Shown: positions 37,926 to 54,507 of the stretch, one piece after another
Layout: every line of letters starts with the position of its first letter
Numbering within the stretch: position 1 is the stretch's first letter
Assembly: GCA_963748485.1 (NCBI GenBank)
Contig: CAVVJF010000011.1
Coordinates: 806,001 to 870,000, forward strand
DNA length: 64,000 nt
Reading direction: 5' to 3'
Origin: DASRWT01 sp963748485
GTDB lineage: Bacteria; Methylomirabilota; Methylomirabilia; Rokubacteriales; CSP1-6
The notes under the pieces: model-generated
Databases searched by the model: none
What the model saw: the letters and a program-made list of their open reading frames with translations, nothing else
What the model was told of the DNA's origin: nothing
Translations under genes and position numbers: made by a program

Positions 37926-39368
37926 GTGTTGTCGCTCGAGCGTCTCTCTCCGTATCTCTGGCGCATTCCCCAGGATGCCCGCCCCGGGATGCGCGTTCCC
38001 GGCCTCGTCATCGCCGATGACACCCTCATGGCTGGTATCCGCCGGGATGCATCACTCGAGCAGGTCGCCAACGGCGCCTGCCTGCCCGGCATCGTGAGCG
38101 CCTCGCTGGCGATGCCGGACATCCACCAGGGCTATGGCCTGCCCGTGGGTGGTGTCGTCGCCACCGACCCCGCCGCCGGCGGGGTGGTGAGCCCTGGGGG
38201 CGTCGGCTACGACATCAATTGCGGCGTGCGGCTCATGCGCACGCGGCTCGAGGCGGCTGATCTGACGCCGCGCCTGGACACCCTGCTGGACGCGCTCCAC
38301 GCGGCGGTGCCCGCGGGCGTGGGCGCGCGCAGCCGCGTGAGCCTCTCCCTCCCGGAGCTCAAGCGCGTCGCCGAGCGCGGCGCCGCCTGGGCGGCGGAGC
38401 GCGGCGGCGGGGAGGGTGATCTCGCGCGCATCGAGTCGCACGGGCGCATCGACGGCGCGGACGCCGACGCCCTGTCGGAGCACGCGCGCGAGCGCGGGCG
38501 GGGCCAGCTCGGCAGTCTCGGCTCGGGCAATCACTTCCTCGAGGTGCAGGCGGTGGACGAGGTGTACGACGCCGCGGCCGCCGCCGCGCTCGGTCTGGTC
38601 CCGGGGCAGGTGACGGTGATGATCCACACCGGATCGCGCGGCCTCGGCCATCAGGCGTGCACGGACGCCCTGCGCCGTTGCGAGGCCGCCATGCGGCGCT
38701 TCGGCATCACGCTGCCCGACCGGCAGCTGGCGTGCGCCCCGCTCGACTCCCCGGAGGCGACCGACTATCTCGCCGCCATGCGCGCCGCCGCCAACTTCGC
38801 GTTCGCCAACCGCCACGTGCTCGCGCAGGCCGTCGAGGCGACGTTCCTCCGCGCGCTCGGCCTGCGGCCCGCCGACCTGGGGTGGAGCCTCGTCTACGAC
38901 GTGGCCCACAACATCGCCAAGGAGGAGACCCATACCGTCGACGGCAAGCGCCGTCGCCTCCTCGTGCACCGCAAGGGCGCGACGCGGGCCTTTCCCCCCG
39001 GCCATCCCGAGCTGCCGGCGGACTATCGCGCCCTCGGCCAGCCCGTGCTCATTCCCGGCGACATGGGGCGCTACTCCTTCGTGCTGCTGGGGACGGCGGC
39101 GGCGATGACGGAGACGTTCGGGAGCACGTGCCACGGGGCGGGCCGGGTCATGAGCCGCACCGCCGCCGTGAAGGCCGCCCGTGGCCGGCGCATCGCCGAC
39201 GAGCTGGCCGCCCAGGGCGTGCGCGCGCGGGCCACCGGCCGCCATGCCCTGGAGGAGGAGATGCCGGAAGCCTACAAGGACGTGCAGGACGTGGTGCGGG
39301 TGGTGGAGGGCTACGGGATCTCGCGGCGGGTGGCGCGGCTCCGGCCCGTCGGCGTGGTCAAGGGTTAG
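37926..39368 (+). CDS. rtcB: RNA-splicing ligase RtcB
   Basis: RtcB joins RNA 2',3'-cyclic phosphate or 3'-phosphate ends to 5'-OH ends with GTP and Mn2+. The 480-residue protein contains AMPDIHQGYGLPVGGVVATD, GGVGYDINCGVRL, GSGNHFLEVQ, HTGSRGLGHQ, YDVAHNIAKEE and the guanylated-His motif CHGAGRVMSR. No archease or RtcA is nearby. It follows yjbQ and the tRNA cluster. The GTG start has only a weak ribosome site; an in-frame TTG follows at once. Confidence 0.95.
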   Translation: MLSLERLSPYLWRIPQDARPGMRVPGLVIADDTLMAGIRRDASLEQVANGACLPGIVSASLAMPDIHQGYGLPVGGVVATDPAAGGVVSPGGVGYDINCGVRLMRTRLEAADLTPRLDTLLDALHAAVPAGVGARSRVSLSLPELKRVAERGAAWAAERGGGEGDLARIESHGRIDGADADALSEHARERGRGQLGSLGSGNHFLEVQAVDEVYDAAAAAALGLVPGQVTVMIHTGSRGLGHQACTDALRRCEAAMRRFGITLPDRQLACAPLDSPEATDYLAAMRAAANFAFANRHVLAQAVEATFLRALGLRPADLGWSLVYDVAHNIAKEETHTVDGKRRRLLVHRKGATRAFPPGHPELPADYRALGQPVLIPGDMGRYSFVLLGTAAAMTETFGSTCHGAGRVMSRTAAVKAARGRRIADELAAQGVRARATGRHALEEEMPEAYKDVQDVVRVVEGYGISRRVARLRPVGVVKG

Positions 39369-39384
39369 GTGATACTCTAAGCGT

Positions 39385-41103
39385 ATGTCCTGGTCACTGA
39401 AGCGAAAAGCTCAACTCCTCCTCGAGACCGAGCAGGGCGCCGTGCGGAAAGATCGCGGCGGGCGGCTCGCCGTGGCGCTGGTATACCCGAACACCTACGC
39501 GGTGGGCATGTCCAACCTGGGCTTCCAGACCATCTACGCTCACCTCAACGCCCTGCCGGACGTGGCCTGCGAGCGGGTGTTTTTCCCCGACCCGGAGGAT
39601 CTCGACGAGCAGCTGCGCACGGCGACCGCGCCCTTCTCCCTCGAGTCCCTCCGGCCGCTCGGCGAATTCGACCTGATCGGCTTCTCGGTGACCTACGAGG
39701 GCGATTACATCAACGTGGTGCGCCTGCTCCAGATGGCCGGCATTCCCCCCCGCGCGGTCGACCGCGGTCCCGGCCATCCCGTGATCGTCATGGGCGGCGT
39801 CTGCGCCTTCTCGAATCCCGAGCCGCTCGCCCCCTTCGTCGACCTGGTGGCGGTGGGCGAGGGCGAGGAGATGGTGAGCGAGCTGGTCGCCGCGCACCGC
39901 GAGGCCCACCGAGCCGGCGCCGAGGGCGCGCGCGAACGCTTTCTCGCCACCGCCCGCGGCGTCGCGGGGATCTACGCCCCCGGCGCCTACGAGGCGCGCT
40001 ACGCCGCCGACGGGACGCTCGCCGCGCTGACGCCTCGCGAGCCCGACGCGCCCCTGGTGGTGACGAAGCGGCGGCTCCGGGACGTCGACCGGTGGGAGAC
40101 CATCTCGACGATCAAGAGTCCGAAGGCGGAGTACGGCCACATGCAGCTCCTGGAGGTGGGGAAGGGTTGCGGGCGCGGCTGCCGCTTCTGCCTCGAAGGG
40201 CAGGTGTACCGGCCCGTGCGGCATCGGAGCCTCGACGCGCTCCGCGAGTCGGTGGCCGAGATCGCGAAGGAGTCCAAGCGGGTGGGGCTGGTCGGGGCCT
40301 GCGTGTCCGACTACCCGTGGATCGGCGAGCTCATGAAGCTGCTCGAGGAGCATGGCGTGGAGGTATCCATCTCCTCGCTGCGGGCGGACAGCCTCACCGA
40401 GGACCTCGTGGCGTCGCTGGCCCGCGGGGGGCATCGGACCTTGACGATGGCGCCCGAGGCGGGGACGGAGCGCCTCCGCCGGGTCGTCCGCAAGGCCATC
40501 ACCGACGCGCAGCTCGAGGCCGCCTGCGATCTCGTGCGGCGCTACGGCATCCCCAATCTCAAGTGCTACTTCATGATCGGGCTGCCCACCGAGACGGTCG
40601 AAGACGTGGCCGCCATTCCCGCGCTCGCCGCGCGGCTGCTCGAGCGGCTCCAGGTGTTGGGGCCGGACGGCCACCCGTTCGGCAAGCTCACGCTGTCGAT
40701 CTCGTCCTTCGTGCCCAAGCCGTGGACGCCGTTCCAGTGGGCGCCCTTCGCGGAGTCCCGCGATCTCGAGGCCAAGCTCGACATCATCAAGACGGGGGCG
40801 CGGCGGCTGTCGACGATCCGCGTGCTCCACGAGAATCCGCGCGAGGCGGGGCTGCAGGCTCTACTCGCCCGCGGCGACCGGCGCGTGGCCGATTTCGTCC
40901 AGCTCGCCGCCGAGTACCGGGGCGACTGGCGGCGCGCTCTCCGCGAGTGGGATGGCGACCCCGCGTTCTACACGCGACGGACACGGGCGCTCGACGAGGT
41001 GCTTCCCTGGGACCATCTCGAGGTGGGCGTGAAGAAGGCCGGCCTCATCAAGGAGTGGGCGCGGGCGGAGGCCGAGCTGGCCGCCGCCGCGCCCGCGCGG
41101 TAG
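39385..41103 (+). CDS. B12-binding-type radical SAM protein
   Basis: The 572-residue protein has an N-terminal region like B12-binding radical SAM enzymes (VALVYPNTYAVGMSNLGFQT, DLIGFSVTYEGDYINVVRLL, VIVMGGVCAFSNPEP). A radical SAM barrel follows with the cluster motif CGRGCRFCLEGQVYRPVR. MAPEAGTERLRRVVRKAI and CYFMIGLPTETVEDV lie in the barrel, and the C-terminal part has SISSFVPKPWTPFQW. It resembles the large TIGR03960-type family of unknown function. The frame is clean, and the Rieske gene begins 4 bases after the stop. Confidence 0.88.
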   Translation: MSWSLKRKAQLLLETEQGAVRKDRGGRLAVALVYPNTYAVGMSNLGFQTIYAHLNALPDVACERVFFPDPEDLDEQLRTATAPFSLESLRPLGEFDLIGFSVTYEGDYINVVRLLQMAGIPPRAVDRGPGHPVIVMGGVCAFSNPEPLAPFVDLVAVGEGEEMVSELVAAHREAHRAGAEGARERFLATARGVAGIYAPGAYEARYAADGTLAALTPREPDAPLVVTKRRLRDVDRWETISTIKSPKAEYGHMQLLEVGKGCGRGCRFCLEGQVYRPVRHRSLDALRESVAEIAKESKRVGLVGACVSDYPWIGELMKLLEEHGVEVSISSLRADSLTEDLVASLARGGHRTLTMAPEAGTERLRRVVRKAITDAQLEAACDLVRRYGIPNLKCYFMIGLPTETVEDVAAIPALAARLLERLQVLGPDGHPFGKLTLSISSFVPKPWTPFQWAPFAESRDLEAKLDIIKTGARRLSTIRVLHENPREAGLQALLARGDRRVADFVQLAAEYRGDWRRALREWDGDPAFYTRRTRALDEVLPWDHLEVGVKKAGLIKEWARAEAELAAAAPAR

Positions 41104-41107
41104 GTTC

Positions 41108-41413
41108 ATGGCGCGAGTGCGGGTCGCCGCGGTGGGCGAGGTCGGAGCCGGGGAGGGCCGGGTGGTGGAGGCGGACGGCCGCACGCTGGCGCTGTTCAAC
41201 GTGGACGGGGCCTACCACTGTATCGACAATGCCTGTCCGCATCGCGGCGGCCCGCTCGGCGAGGGTGACCTCGACGGTCGCGTGGTCTCTTGCCCCTGGC
41301 ATGCCTGGCGCTGGGACGTTACCACCGGCGCCAACGTGAACAATCCCGCGGTGCGCGTGCCCGCCTTCCCCGTCAGCGTCGAGAACGGCGCGGTGTTCGT
41401 GGAGCTGCCGTGA
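41108..41413 (+). CDS. Rieske [2Fe-2S] ferredoxin-like protein
   Basis: A 101-residue soluble Rieske protein. The two cluster-binding boxes are CPHRGGPLGEGDLDGR and CPWHAWRWDVTTG, giving two Cys and two His. There is no signal peptide or membrane anchor, so it is of the NirD/dioxygenase-ferredoxin type rather than part of a bc complex. It sits between a radical SAM gene and moaA, overlapping the latter, and may be an electron donor to a neighbour; this is inference. Confidence 0.92.
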   Translation: MARVRVAAVGEVGAGEGRVVEADGRTLALFNVDGAYHCIDNACPHRGGPLGEGDLDGRVVSCPWHAWRWDVTTGANVNNPAVRVPAFPVSVENGAVFVELP

Positions 41414-42447
41414 GCGCGCGCGCCGCCGTCGCGGATCGCCGGGGCCGGCCCCTCCGCAACTTGCGCCTGTCGGTGACCGACCGTTGCAATCTCCGCTGCG
41501 CCTACTGCATGCCCGAGGAGGAGTACGTCTGGCTGCCGCGCGAGGACATCCTCTCGTTCGAGGAGGCGGCGCACCTGGTGGACGTGTTCACCGACCTCGG
41601 CGTGGACAAGGTGCGCTTGACCGGCGGCGAGCCGCTGCTCCGCAACGGCCTCGAACGGCTGGTCGCCCTCCTCGCCGCGAACCCCCGCCTGCGCGACCTG
41701 GCCATGACCACCAACGGCATCCTGCTCGCGGAGCGCGCCGCCGTCCTGCGCGAGGCCGGGCTCCATCGCGTGACGGTGAGCCTGGACACCCTACAGCCCG
41801 ATCGGTTCCGAGCGCTCACGCGCCGCGACGCGCTACCGCAGGTGCTGGAAGGCATCGCGGCCGCTGGCCGCGCGGGATTCACGGGCCTCAAGCTCGACAC
41901 GGTGGTGATGCGGGGAACCAACGACGACGAGATCGCCGCCCTGATCGAGTACGCGCGCGGGGCGGGCGCCGAGATCCGGTTCATCGAGTACATGGACGTG
42001 GGCGGAGCCACCCACTGGTCCATGGATCGCGTCGTGTCCCGCGCGGAGATGCTGGCAACGCTCGCGCGGCGGTACGGGCCCATCGAGCCCATCCGCGAGG
42101 AGTCCTCCGCGCCGGCGGACCGCTTCCGGCTCCCCGACGGTTACGTGTTCGGCATCATCGCGTCGACCACGGCGCCCTTCTGCGCCTCCTGCGACCGGAG
42201 CCGGCTGACCGCCGACGGGATCTGGTACCTGTGCCTCTATGCCACGCGGGGCGTCGATCTCCGCAAGGCGCTGCGGGCCGGGGCGACGCGGGAGGATCTG
42301 ACGGCCTTGATCCGCTCCGGCTGGAGCGAGCGCGTCGACCGCGGCGCCGAGGAGCGGCTGGCCATGGCGGATCGCCGCAGCCCCCTGATCCAGATCGGCG
42401 AGCTGAAGAAGGATCCGCACCTGGAGATGCATACGCGAGGAGGGTAG
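41410..42447 (+). CDS. moaA: GTP 3',8-cyclase MoaA
   Basis: MoaA starts molybdopterin synthesis by rearranging GTP. The 345-residue radical SAM enzyme has the N-terminal cluster motif CNLRCAYCMPEEEYVWLPR and RLTGGEPLLRNGLERL. The second-cluster region is FCASCDRSRLTADG with a third Cys in YLCLYATRG. The C-terminal Gly-Gly needed for activity is present (HTRGG then stop). Start GTG overlaps the Rieske stop. It supplies cofactor for formate dehydrogenase, together with moeA at 19 kb. Confidence 0.96.
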   Translation: MSARAAVADRRGRPLRNLRLSVTDRCNLRCAYCMPEEEYVWLPREDILSFEEAAHLVDVFTDLGVDKVRLTGGEPLLRNGLERLVALLAANPRLRDLAMTTNGILLAERAAVLREAGLHRVTVSLDTLQPDRFRALTRRDALPQVLEGIAAAGRAGFTGLKLDTVVMRGTNDDEIAALIEYARGAGAEIRFIEYMDVGGATHWSMDRVVSRAEMLATLARRYGPIEPIREESSAPADRFRLPDGYVFGIIASTTAPFCASCDRSRLTADGIWYLCLYATRGVDLRKALRAGATREDLTALIRSGWSERVDRGAEERLAMADRRSPLIQIGELKKDPHLEMHTRGG

Positions 42448-42492
42448 GGCGAGCCGCAGCCGAAGGCGAGGCGAGCAATACGAAAGTGGGTG

Positions 42493-42514
42493 CCGAGCGG
42501 AGCGAGGCTCGGTT
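42493..42514 (+). terminator. Weak hairpin between convergent moaA and DUF4197 gene
   Basis: CCGAGC (42493-42498) pairs with GCTCGG (42507-42512) across an 8-base loop and is followed by TTGT. It is a short stem with a poor T tract, in the 81-base gap between two converging genes. Confidence 0.3.
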
Positions 42515-42528
42515 GTCCGCCCTCGGCC

Positions 42529-43299
42529 TTATCTCTTGGTCCCAAACACTTCCTTCAGCAGGTCGGTGGTGCGCGCGGTGGGGTTGGTGCGGATCTGCTT
42601 CTCCTGCTCGCCCAGCACGTGGAAGAGGCCGTCCAGGCTCTTGCCCACTACGTAGCCGTCGATGTCGAAGGCCTGGCTCGTCATGAACGGGATCGAGTCG
42701 AAGCGGCCGATCAGCTCCTTGTACTGCCGGGTCACCCCCGTCTCACCCATGGCGCGATCCACCACGGGTTTGAACGCGGCGGTGAGCTGCCCCGAGGTCT
42801 TGTCCTTGAAGTACTGGGTGGCGGCGTTGTCGGGGCCGCTCCAGATCTTCCTGGCGTCGTCGAAGCTCATCGCGCCGAGAGCGTCGCCGAAGATGCCCCG
42901 GGCGGCGGGCGCGGCTCGCTCGGCGGCGCGGTTCATCGACAGCACGAGCTCGTCCACCTGGGACCCGTGGCCGATCGTGCGCAGCCCGGTCTCCACCGTG
43001 CGGAGCTTCTCGGGCATGACGATCTTGATCGCCTGATTGGCGAAATATCCGTCCGTCTTCCCCGTGAGATTCACGGTGGTCTCCGTGCCGACCTTGAGAG
43101 CTTCCTTGAGGCCGGCGCCGATCTTGGCGTCGGAGAGGCTGCCGATGCCGAGGCCCTGCAGCAGCCGATCGAGCTGGGCGGCGGCGGGGGAGGCCCCGAG
43201 GGAGATGGTCAGGAGGCAGGCGCCCAGGAGGATCAGAGCGAGCCGGCGGACCAGGCCATGCGCCGATCCTGCTGCGTGCGTGGGGGCGGCGCTAGGCAA
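42529..43299 (-). CDS. DUF4197 exported protein
   Basis: The 256-residue protein has an N-terminal export signal (RRLALILLGACLLTISLGA, cleavage near AAAQ). The rest is one DUF4197 domain: LKEALKVGTETTVNLTGKTD, VMPEKLRTVETGLRTIGHG, MNRAAERAAPAARGIFGDAL, YFKDKTSGQLTAAFKPVVDR and IDGYVVGKSLDGLFHVLGEQ. Function is unknown. It overlaps the end of gltD by 8 bases and is therefore probably the last gene of a gltB-gltD-DUF4197 transcript. Confidence 0.85.
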   Translation of the reverse strand: MPSAAPTHAAGSAHGLVRRLALILLGACLLTISLGASPAAAQLDRLLQGLGIGSLSDAKIGAGLKEALKVGTETTVNLTGKTDGYFANQAIKIVMPEKLRTVETGLRTIGHGSQVDELVLSMNRAAERAAPAARGIFGDALGAMSFDDARKIWSGPDNAATQYFKDKTSGQLTAAFKPVVDRAMGETGVTRQYKELIGRFDSIPFMTSQAFDIDGYVVGKSLDGLFHVLGEQEKQIRTNPTARTTDLLKEVFGTKR

Positions 43300-44740
43300 G
43301 GGGAGCCGGAAGCTCGGAGCGGCCCATCAGGTAGAGGTCGACGCCGCGCGCGGCGCTGCGACCTTCCGCCTGGGCCCAGACGATCAGCGACTGCCCGCGC
43401 TGCATGTCGCCGGCGGTGAAGACGCCCGGCACGCTCGTCATCCATCCCTCGTCGCGCCACACGTTGCCGCGGTCGGTGAGGCGGACGCCCAGACGCTCGA
43501 GCATGCCCGGCCGCTCCGGCCCCACGAAGCCCATGGCGAGGAGCACGAGCCGGCAGGGCAGGGTGAACTCGCTGCCCGGCCTCTCGGCGAAGGCCACGCG
43601 GCCGCCGCTCATCGTCATCTCCACCTCGACCGCCTCCAGCCCCGTCACCCGGCCGTCCGCGTCGCCGATGAAGCGCTTGGTCGACACCGAGTAGACGCGC
43701 GCGCCGCCCTCGGCGTGAGCGGATGACACCCGGTAGATGTTGGGCCAGAGCGGCCACGGGTTGTCGCCCGCGCGCGCATCGGGCGGGCGCGGCAGGATCT
43801 CGAACTGATGGATCGAGGCGGCGCGCTGCCGGTGGGCGGTGCCCAGGCAGTCGGCGCCGGTGTCGCCGCCGCCGATGATCACGACGGGCTTGCCCTCGGC
43901 GGTGATGGGTTCCGCGTCGAGCCCGGGGTCGCCCTCGCAGCGCCGGTTCTGAAGGGTCAGGTATTCCATCGCGTAGTGAATGCCGCGAAGCTCGCGCCCG
44001 GGGACGGGCAGGTCGCGCGGCGCGCAGGCGCCGCCGGTCAGCAGGAGCGCGTCGAAGGTGCGCCGCAGCTCCTCCACGTCCACCGCGACCCCTACGTGGG
44101 CGCCGGTGACGAAGGTGGTGCCCTCGGCTTCCATCTGCCGGAGCCGGCGGTCGAGCACGCGCTTCTCCATCTTGAACTCGGGGATGCCGTAGCGGAGCAG
44201 GCCGCCGATGCGGTCGGCCCGCTCGAAGACGGTGACGTCGTGGCCGGCGCGCGTGAGCTGTTGCGCCGCGGAGAGGCCCGCGGGGCCGGACCCCACGATG
44301 GCCACCCGCTTGCCCGTGAGGGTGCGGGGCGGCTGCGCCCGTACCCACCCCTCCTCGAAGGCACGGTCGATGATGGCCAGCTCGATGGCTTTGATCGTCA
44401 CGGGGTCGTCGTTGATGCCGAGCACGCACGAGCCCTCGCAGGGCGCGGGGCACAGGGTGCCGGTGAACTCGGGGAAGTTGTTGGTAGCGTGCAGGCGGTC
44501 GATGGCCTCGCGCCACCGGTTCCGATAGACGAGGTCGTTCCAGTCCGGGATCAGGTTGCCGAGCGGGCAGCCCCCGTGACAGAAGGGGATGCCGCAATCC
44601 ATGCACCGCGCGCCCTGCTTCTGGAGGCGGTCGGCGGGCCAGGGCAGCATGACCTGGCGCCAGTCGCGGACGCGCTCCTCGACGGGCCGGTAGGGCTGCT
44701 TGTCGCGCTTGAACTCGATGAAGCCGGTGACCTTGCCCAT
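43292..44740 (-). CDS. gltD: Glutamate synthase small subunit
   Basis: GltD carries NADPH electrons through FAD to GltB. The 482-residue protein has the N-terminal Cys motifs CMDCGIPFCHGGCPLGNLIP and CPAPCEGSCVLGI, which bind low-potential [4Fe-4S] clusters. Then come the FAD site VAIVGSGPAGLSAAQQL and the NADPH site VVIIGGGDTGADCLGTA. It is 9 bases downstream of gltB on the same strand. Confidence 0.97.
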   Translation of the reverse strand: MGKVTGFIEFKRDKQPYRPVEERVRDWRQVMLPWPADRLQKQGARCMDCGIPFCHGGCPLGNLIPDWNDLVYRNRWREAIDRLHATNNFPEFTGTLCPAPCEGSCVLGINDDPVTIKAIELAIIDRAFEEGWVRAQPPRTLTGKRVAIVGSGPAGLSAAQQLTRAGHDVTVFERADRIGGLLRYGIPEFKMEKRVLDRRLRQMEAEGTTFVTGAHVGVAVDVEELRRTFDALLLTGGACAPRDLPVPGRELRGIHYAMEYLTLQNRRCEGDPGLDAEPITAEGKPVVIIGGGDTGADCLGTAHRQRAASIHQFEILPRPPDARAGDNPWPLWPNIYRVSSAHAEGGARVYSVSTKRFIGDADGRVTGLEAVEVEMTMSGGRVAFAERPGSEFTLPCRLVLLAMGFVGPERPGMLERLGVRLTDRGNVWRDEGWMTSVPGVFTAGDMQRGQSLIVWAQAEGRSAARGVDLYLMGRSELPAPLA

Positions 44741-44749
44741 TCCCGCCGG

Positions 44750-49323
<4,574 letters not shown>

Positions 49324-49385
49324 CGATCCAGCGTCTCCTTGGTCCATGCGGGCTCGGTTGAGACCCAAACCTATCCCACGCGAGA

Positions 49386-49437
49386 GCATTAGCCAAGCCC
49401 AAAATATCAAATTCATTGTATAAGAAATCGCTAATGC
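49386..49437. promoter_or_regulatory. Inverted repeat between gltB and the LysR gene, likely operator
   Basis: GCATTAGC (49386-49393) is repeated inverted as GCTAATGC (49430-49437). It flanks the most AT-rich stretch of the divergent gltB/lysR gap, which holds a TATAAG element near 49419. The second half overlaps the regulator ATG. The layout suits a LysR-type site that controls both genes; the spacing of 36 bases would allow two regulator dimers. Confidence 0.5.
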
Positions 49438-50363
49438 CCCAGAATGGACCCGTGACCCTGGAGACGCTCCGGCTGTTCTGCGACGTGGTGCGGCTGCGCA
49501 GTTTCTCGCGCGCGGCGGCGGCTGGCGGCGTCTCCCAGTCGGCGGCGAGCCAGGCCATCCAGCAGCTCGAAAGTGAGCTCGACGCCCTGCTCCTCGACCG
49601 GACGCGGCGGCCGCTCGAGCCCACCGCCGAGGGCCGCGCCTTCTACGAGGCCTGCCGCGGTCTGCTCGCGGGCTTCGAGAAGGCCCGCGCCGACCTGGCC
49701 GCCTCCCGGCAGCGCGTGGAGGGCACGGTGCGCGTGGCCGCGATCTACTCGGTCGGTCTGCACGACATGAGCCGGCACATGCAGCCGTTCATGTCCGCCT
49801 ACCCGCACGTGCGGGTGCTTCTCGAGTGCCTGCACCCCCACAAGGTGGTCGAGGCGGTGCTCAACGACGAGGCGGACCTCGGCATCCTGTCCTATCCGGC
49901 GGCCAGCCGTGCCCTCCAGGTGCTGCCGCTGCGCGAGGAGCCCATGGTGGTGGTGACCCATCCGAGCCATCGCCTCGCGCGGCGGCGGCGGGTGAGCCCG
50001 GCCGACCTCGACGGGGAGCGCTTCGTGGCCTTCGACCACGACTTGCCCATTCGCCGCGCCATCGACCGCGCGCTGAAGCAGCACGGGGTCCGGGTGGACG
50101 TGGCAATGGAGTTCGACAATGTCGAGACCATCAAGCAGGCCATCGGCATCGCCGCCGGGATCAGCATCCTGCCCGCGCCCACCGTCCAGAAGGAGAGCGA
50201 GATCAAGACGCTCGCCTGCGCGGATCTGGTGCTGCCGGGCCTCGTGCGCCCCATTGCCATCATCCACCGACGAGGCCGCCTTCTGACCGCCGCCGTCTCG
50301 CGCTTCATCGCTCAGCTCCGGGAGGACGACGCACGGGGATCGGCCCGCTCCGCGTCCGCGTGA
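49434..50363 (+). CDS. LysR-family transcriptional regulator
   Basis: A 309-residue LysR regulator. The helix-turn-helix is in TLETLRLFCDVVRLRSFSRA and GVSQSAASQAIQQLESELDA. The effector domain follows (VEGTVRVAAIYSVGLHDMSR, EADLGILSYPAASRALQVLP, NVETIKQAIGIAAGISILPA). It is transcribed away from gltB-gltD, the arrangement of GltC and the glutamate synthase genes in Bacillus, so control of gltBD is likely but inferred. ATG 49434 is chosen; a TTG 18 bases upstream is possible. Confidence 0.9.
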   Translation: MPQNGPVTLETLRLFCDVVRLRSFSRAAAAGGVSQSAASQAIQQLESELDALLLDRTRRPLEPTAEGRAFYEACRGLLAGFEKARADLAASRQRVEGTVRVAAIYSVGLHDMSRHMQPFMSAYPHVRVLLECLHPHKVVEAVLNDEADLGILSYPAASRALQVLPLREEPMVVVTHPSHRLARRRRVSPADLDGERFVAFDHDLPIRRAIDRALKQHGVRVDVAMEFDNVETIKQAIGIAAGISILPAPTVQKESEIKTLACADLVLPGLVRPIAIIHRRGRLLTAAVSRFIAQLREDDARGSARSASA

Positions 50364-50376
50364 TACGGTAGCTCCC

Positions 50377-51387
50377 ATGGACGTGACGCGCTTCGAGACG
50401 CGCCGGGGTGTCCGCGTCTACCAGATGCCGGTGGAGACCTTCCCCGGCCACGTGAACAACATCTACCTGATCCTCGATGGCGACCACGTCACCCTCTTCG
50501 ACGTGGGCTCCGGGCTGCCCGACTCCAACGCCGGCTTCGAGGCCCGCATGGAGGAGGTGCGGGAGCGCTTCGGCGAGTCGGTGACCCTCGACGCCGTCCA
50601 GCACGTCGTGATCAGCCACGCCCACATCGACCACTTCGGCTGGGCGGGCCGGTTCACCCGGGACAGCGACGCGTCGGTGTACGTGCACGAGCTGGACGCC
50701 CGGGTGCTCGTCAACTTCGAGGAACGCATCGTGCTCGCCTCCAAGGACCTCCGTGTCTTCATGGAGCGGGCGGGCGTGAAGCCGGAGCTGCGCGCCGGCA
50801 TGGAGGAGGCCTACCGCTACTCGAAGCTCTTCTTCAAGTCGGTGGAGATCGACCACGTGGTGCGGGACCGCGAGCTCATCATCAACGGCTACCGCGTGCA
50901 CCATACCCCCGGCCATTGCCCGGGCCAGATCTGCCTGGAGGTCGACGATCTCCTCTTCACCGCGGATCACGTGCTCTCGCGCATCACTCCCCATCAGTCG
51001 CCCGCCGCCATCACGCCCTTCTGCGGGCTCGAGCTGTATCTCCAGGCCCTCGATCGCGTGCGCGGGCTACCCGGGATCCGCCTCTCGCTGCCCGGCCACG
51101 AGGCGCCCATCGAGGACCTCCCCACCCGGATCGACGGCATCGTGGGCCACCACCAGCGCCGGCTCAGCCAGGTCCTGGACATCTGCCGGGAGCCGCTCGC
51201 CCTCGTCGAGGTGTCCAAGCGCCTGTACGGGCCCAAGGTGGGCTATACGCGCCTGCTGGCCCTGGAAGAGGCGGGGGCCCACGTGGAGTACCTCTTCCAG
51301 CGCGGTGAGTTGCGCATCGCCAACCTCGAGGACGTCACGCGGGAGCCCAACCCCGTGATCCAGTACGAAGCCCGGCGCGGGCGCTGA
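50377..51387 (+). CDS. MBL-fold metallohydrolase
   Basis: The 336-residue protein is a metallo-beta-lactamase-fold hydrolase with the metal motif SHAHIDHFGWAG. Further ligands lie in HHTPGHCPGQICLEVDD, LLFTADHVLS and SLPGHEAPIEDL. The C-terminal helical domain (ICREPLALVEVSKRLYGPKV) is of the winged-helix type seen in hydroxyacylglutathione-hydrolase- and LACTB2-like proteins. The substrate is not evident. It is 13 bases after the LysR gene. Confidence 0.88.
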   Translation: MDVTRFETRRGVRVYQMPVETFPGHVNNIYLILDGDHVTLFDVGSGLPDSNAGFEARMEEVRERFGESVTLDAVQHVVISHAHIDHFGWAGRFTRDSDASVYVHELDARVLVNFEERIVLASKDLRVFMERAGVKPELRAGMEEAYRYSKLFFKSVEIDHVVRDRELIINGYRVHHTPGHCPGQICLEVDDLLFTADHVLSRITPHQSPAAITPFCGLELYLQALDRVRGLPGIRLSLPGHEAPIEDLPTRIDGIVGHHQRRLSQVLDICREPLALVEVSKRLYGPKVGYTRLLALEEAGAHVEYLFQRGELRIANLEDVTREPNPVIQYEARRGR

Positions 51388-51395
51388 CCGATCGC

Positions 51396-51411
51396 AGGCC
51401 CGAACGGGCCT
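51396..51411 (+). terminator. Hairpin after the MBL-fold gene
   Basis: A 7-bp perfect stem AGGCCCG (51396-51402) and CGGGCCT (51405-51411) with a 2-base gap. It has no T tract, so it may only be a 3'-end structure. Confidence 0.3.
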
Positions 51412-51440
51412 CCGGCCCGACGGTCGGACCGCGGACAACC

Positions 51441-51469
51441 TTGCTAAACCTTTGGCCTTTGGGTAGCAT
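51441..51469 (+). promoter_or_regulatory. Sigma70-like promoter for korAB
   Basis: TTGCTA (51441-51446), 17-base spacer and TAGCAT (51464-51469) in the 199-base gap before korA. The remaining leader of about 110 bases has no recognisable riboswitch. Confidence 0.5.
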
Positions 51470-51586
51470 GGACATGGACGCTGACATCTCCCGAAGGGAT
51501 CCCGGAAGCCGCGTGTCGGGGAATTCCTGCGCGAAGAGAAATCGGACATACTCCGTCCATCGGACATACGGAAAGGACTGAAGACG

Positions 51587-54495
<2,909 letters not shown>

Positions 54496-54507
54496 TCCCG
54501 CCGACTC

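Noticed and set aside
51470..51586. A regulatory RNA leader before korA.
   Set aside because: About 110 bases lie between the promoter and ATG, but I could not identify a convincing set of paired stems or a known motif.
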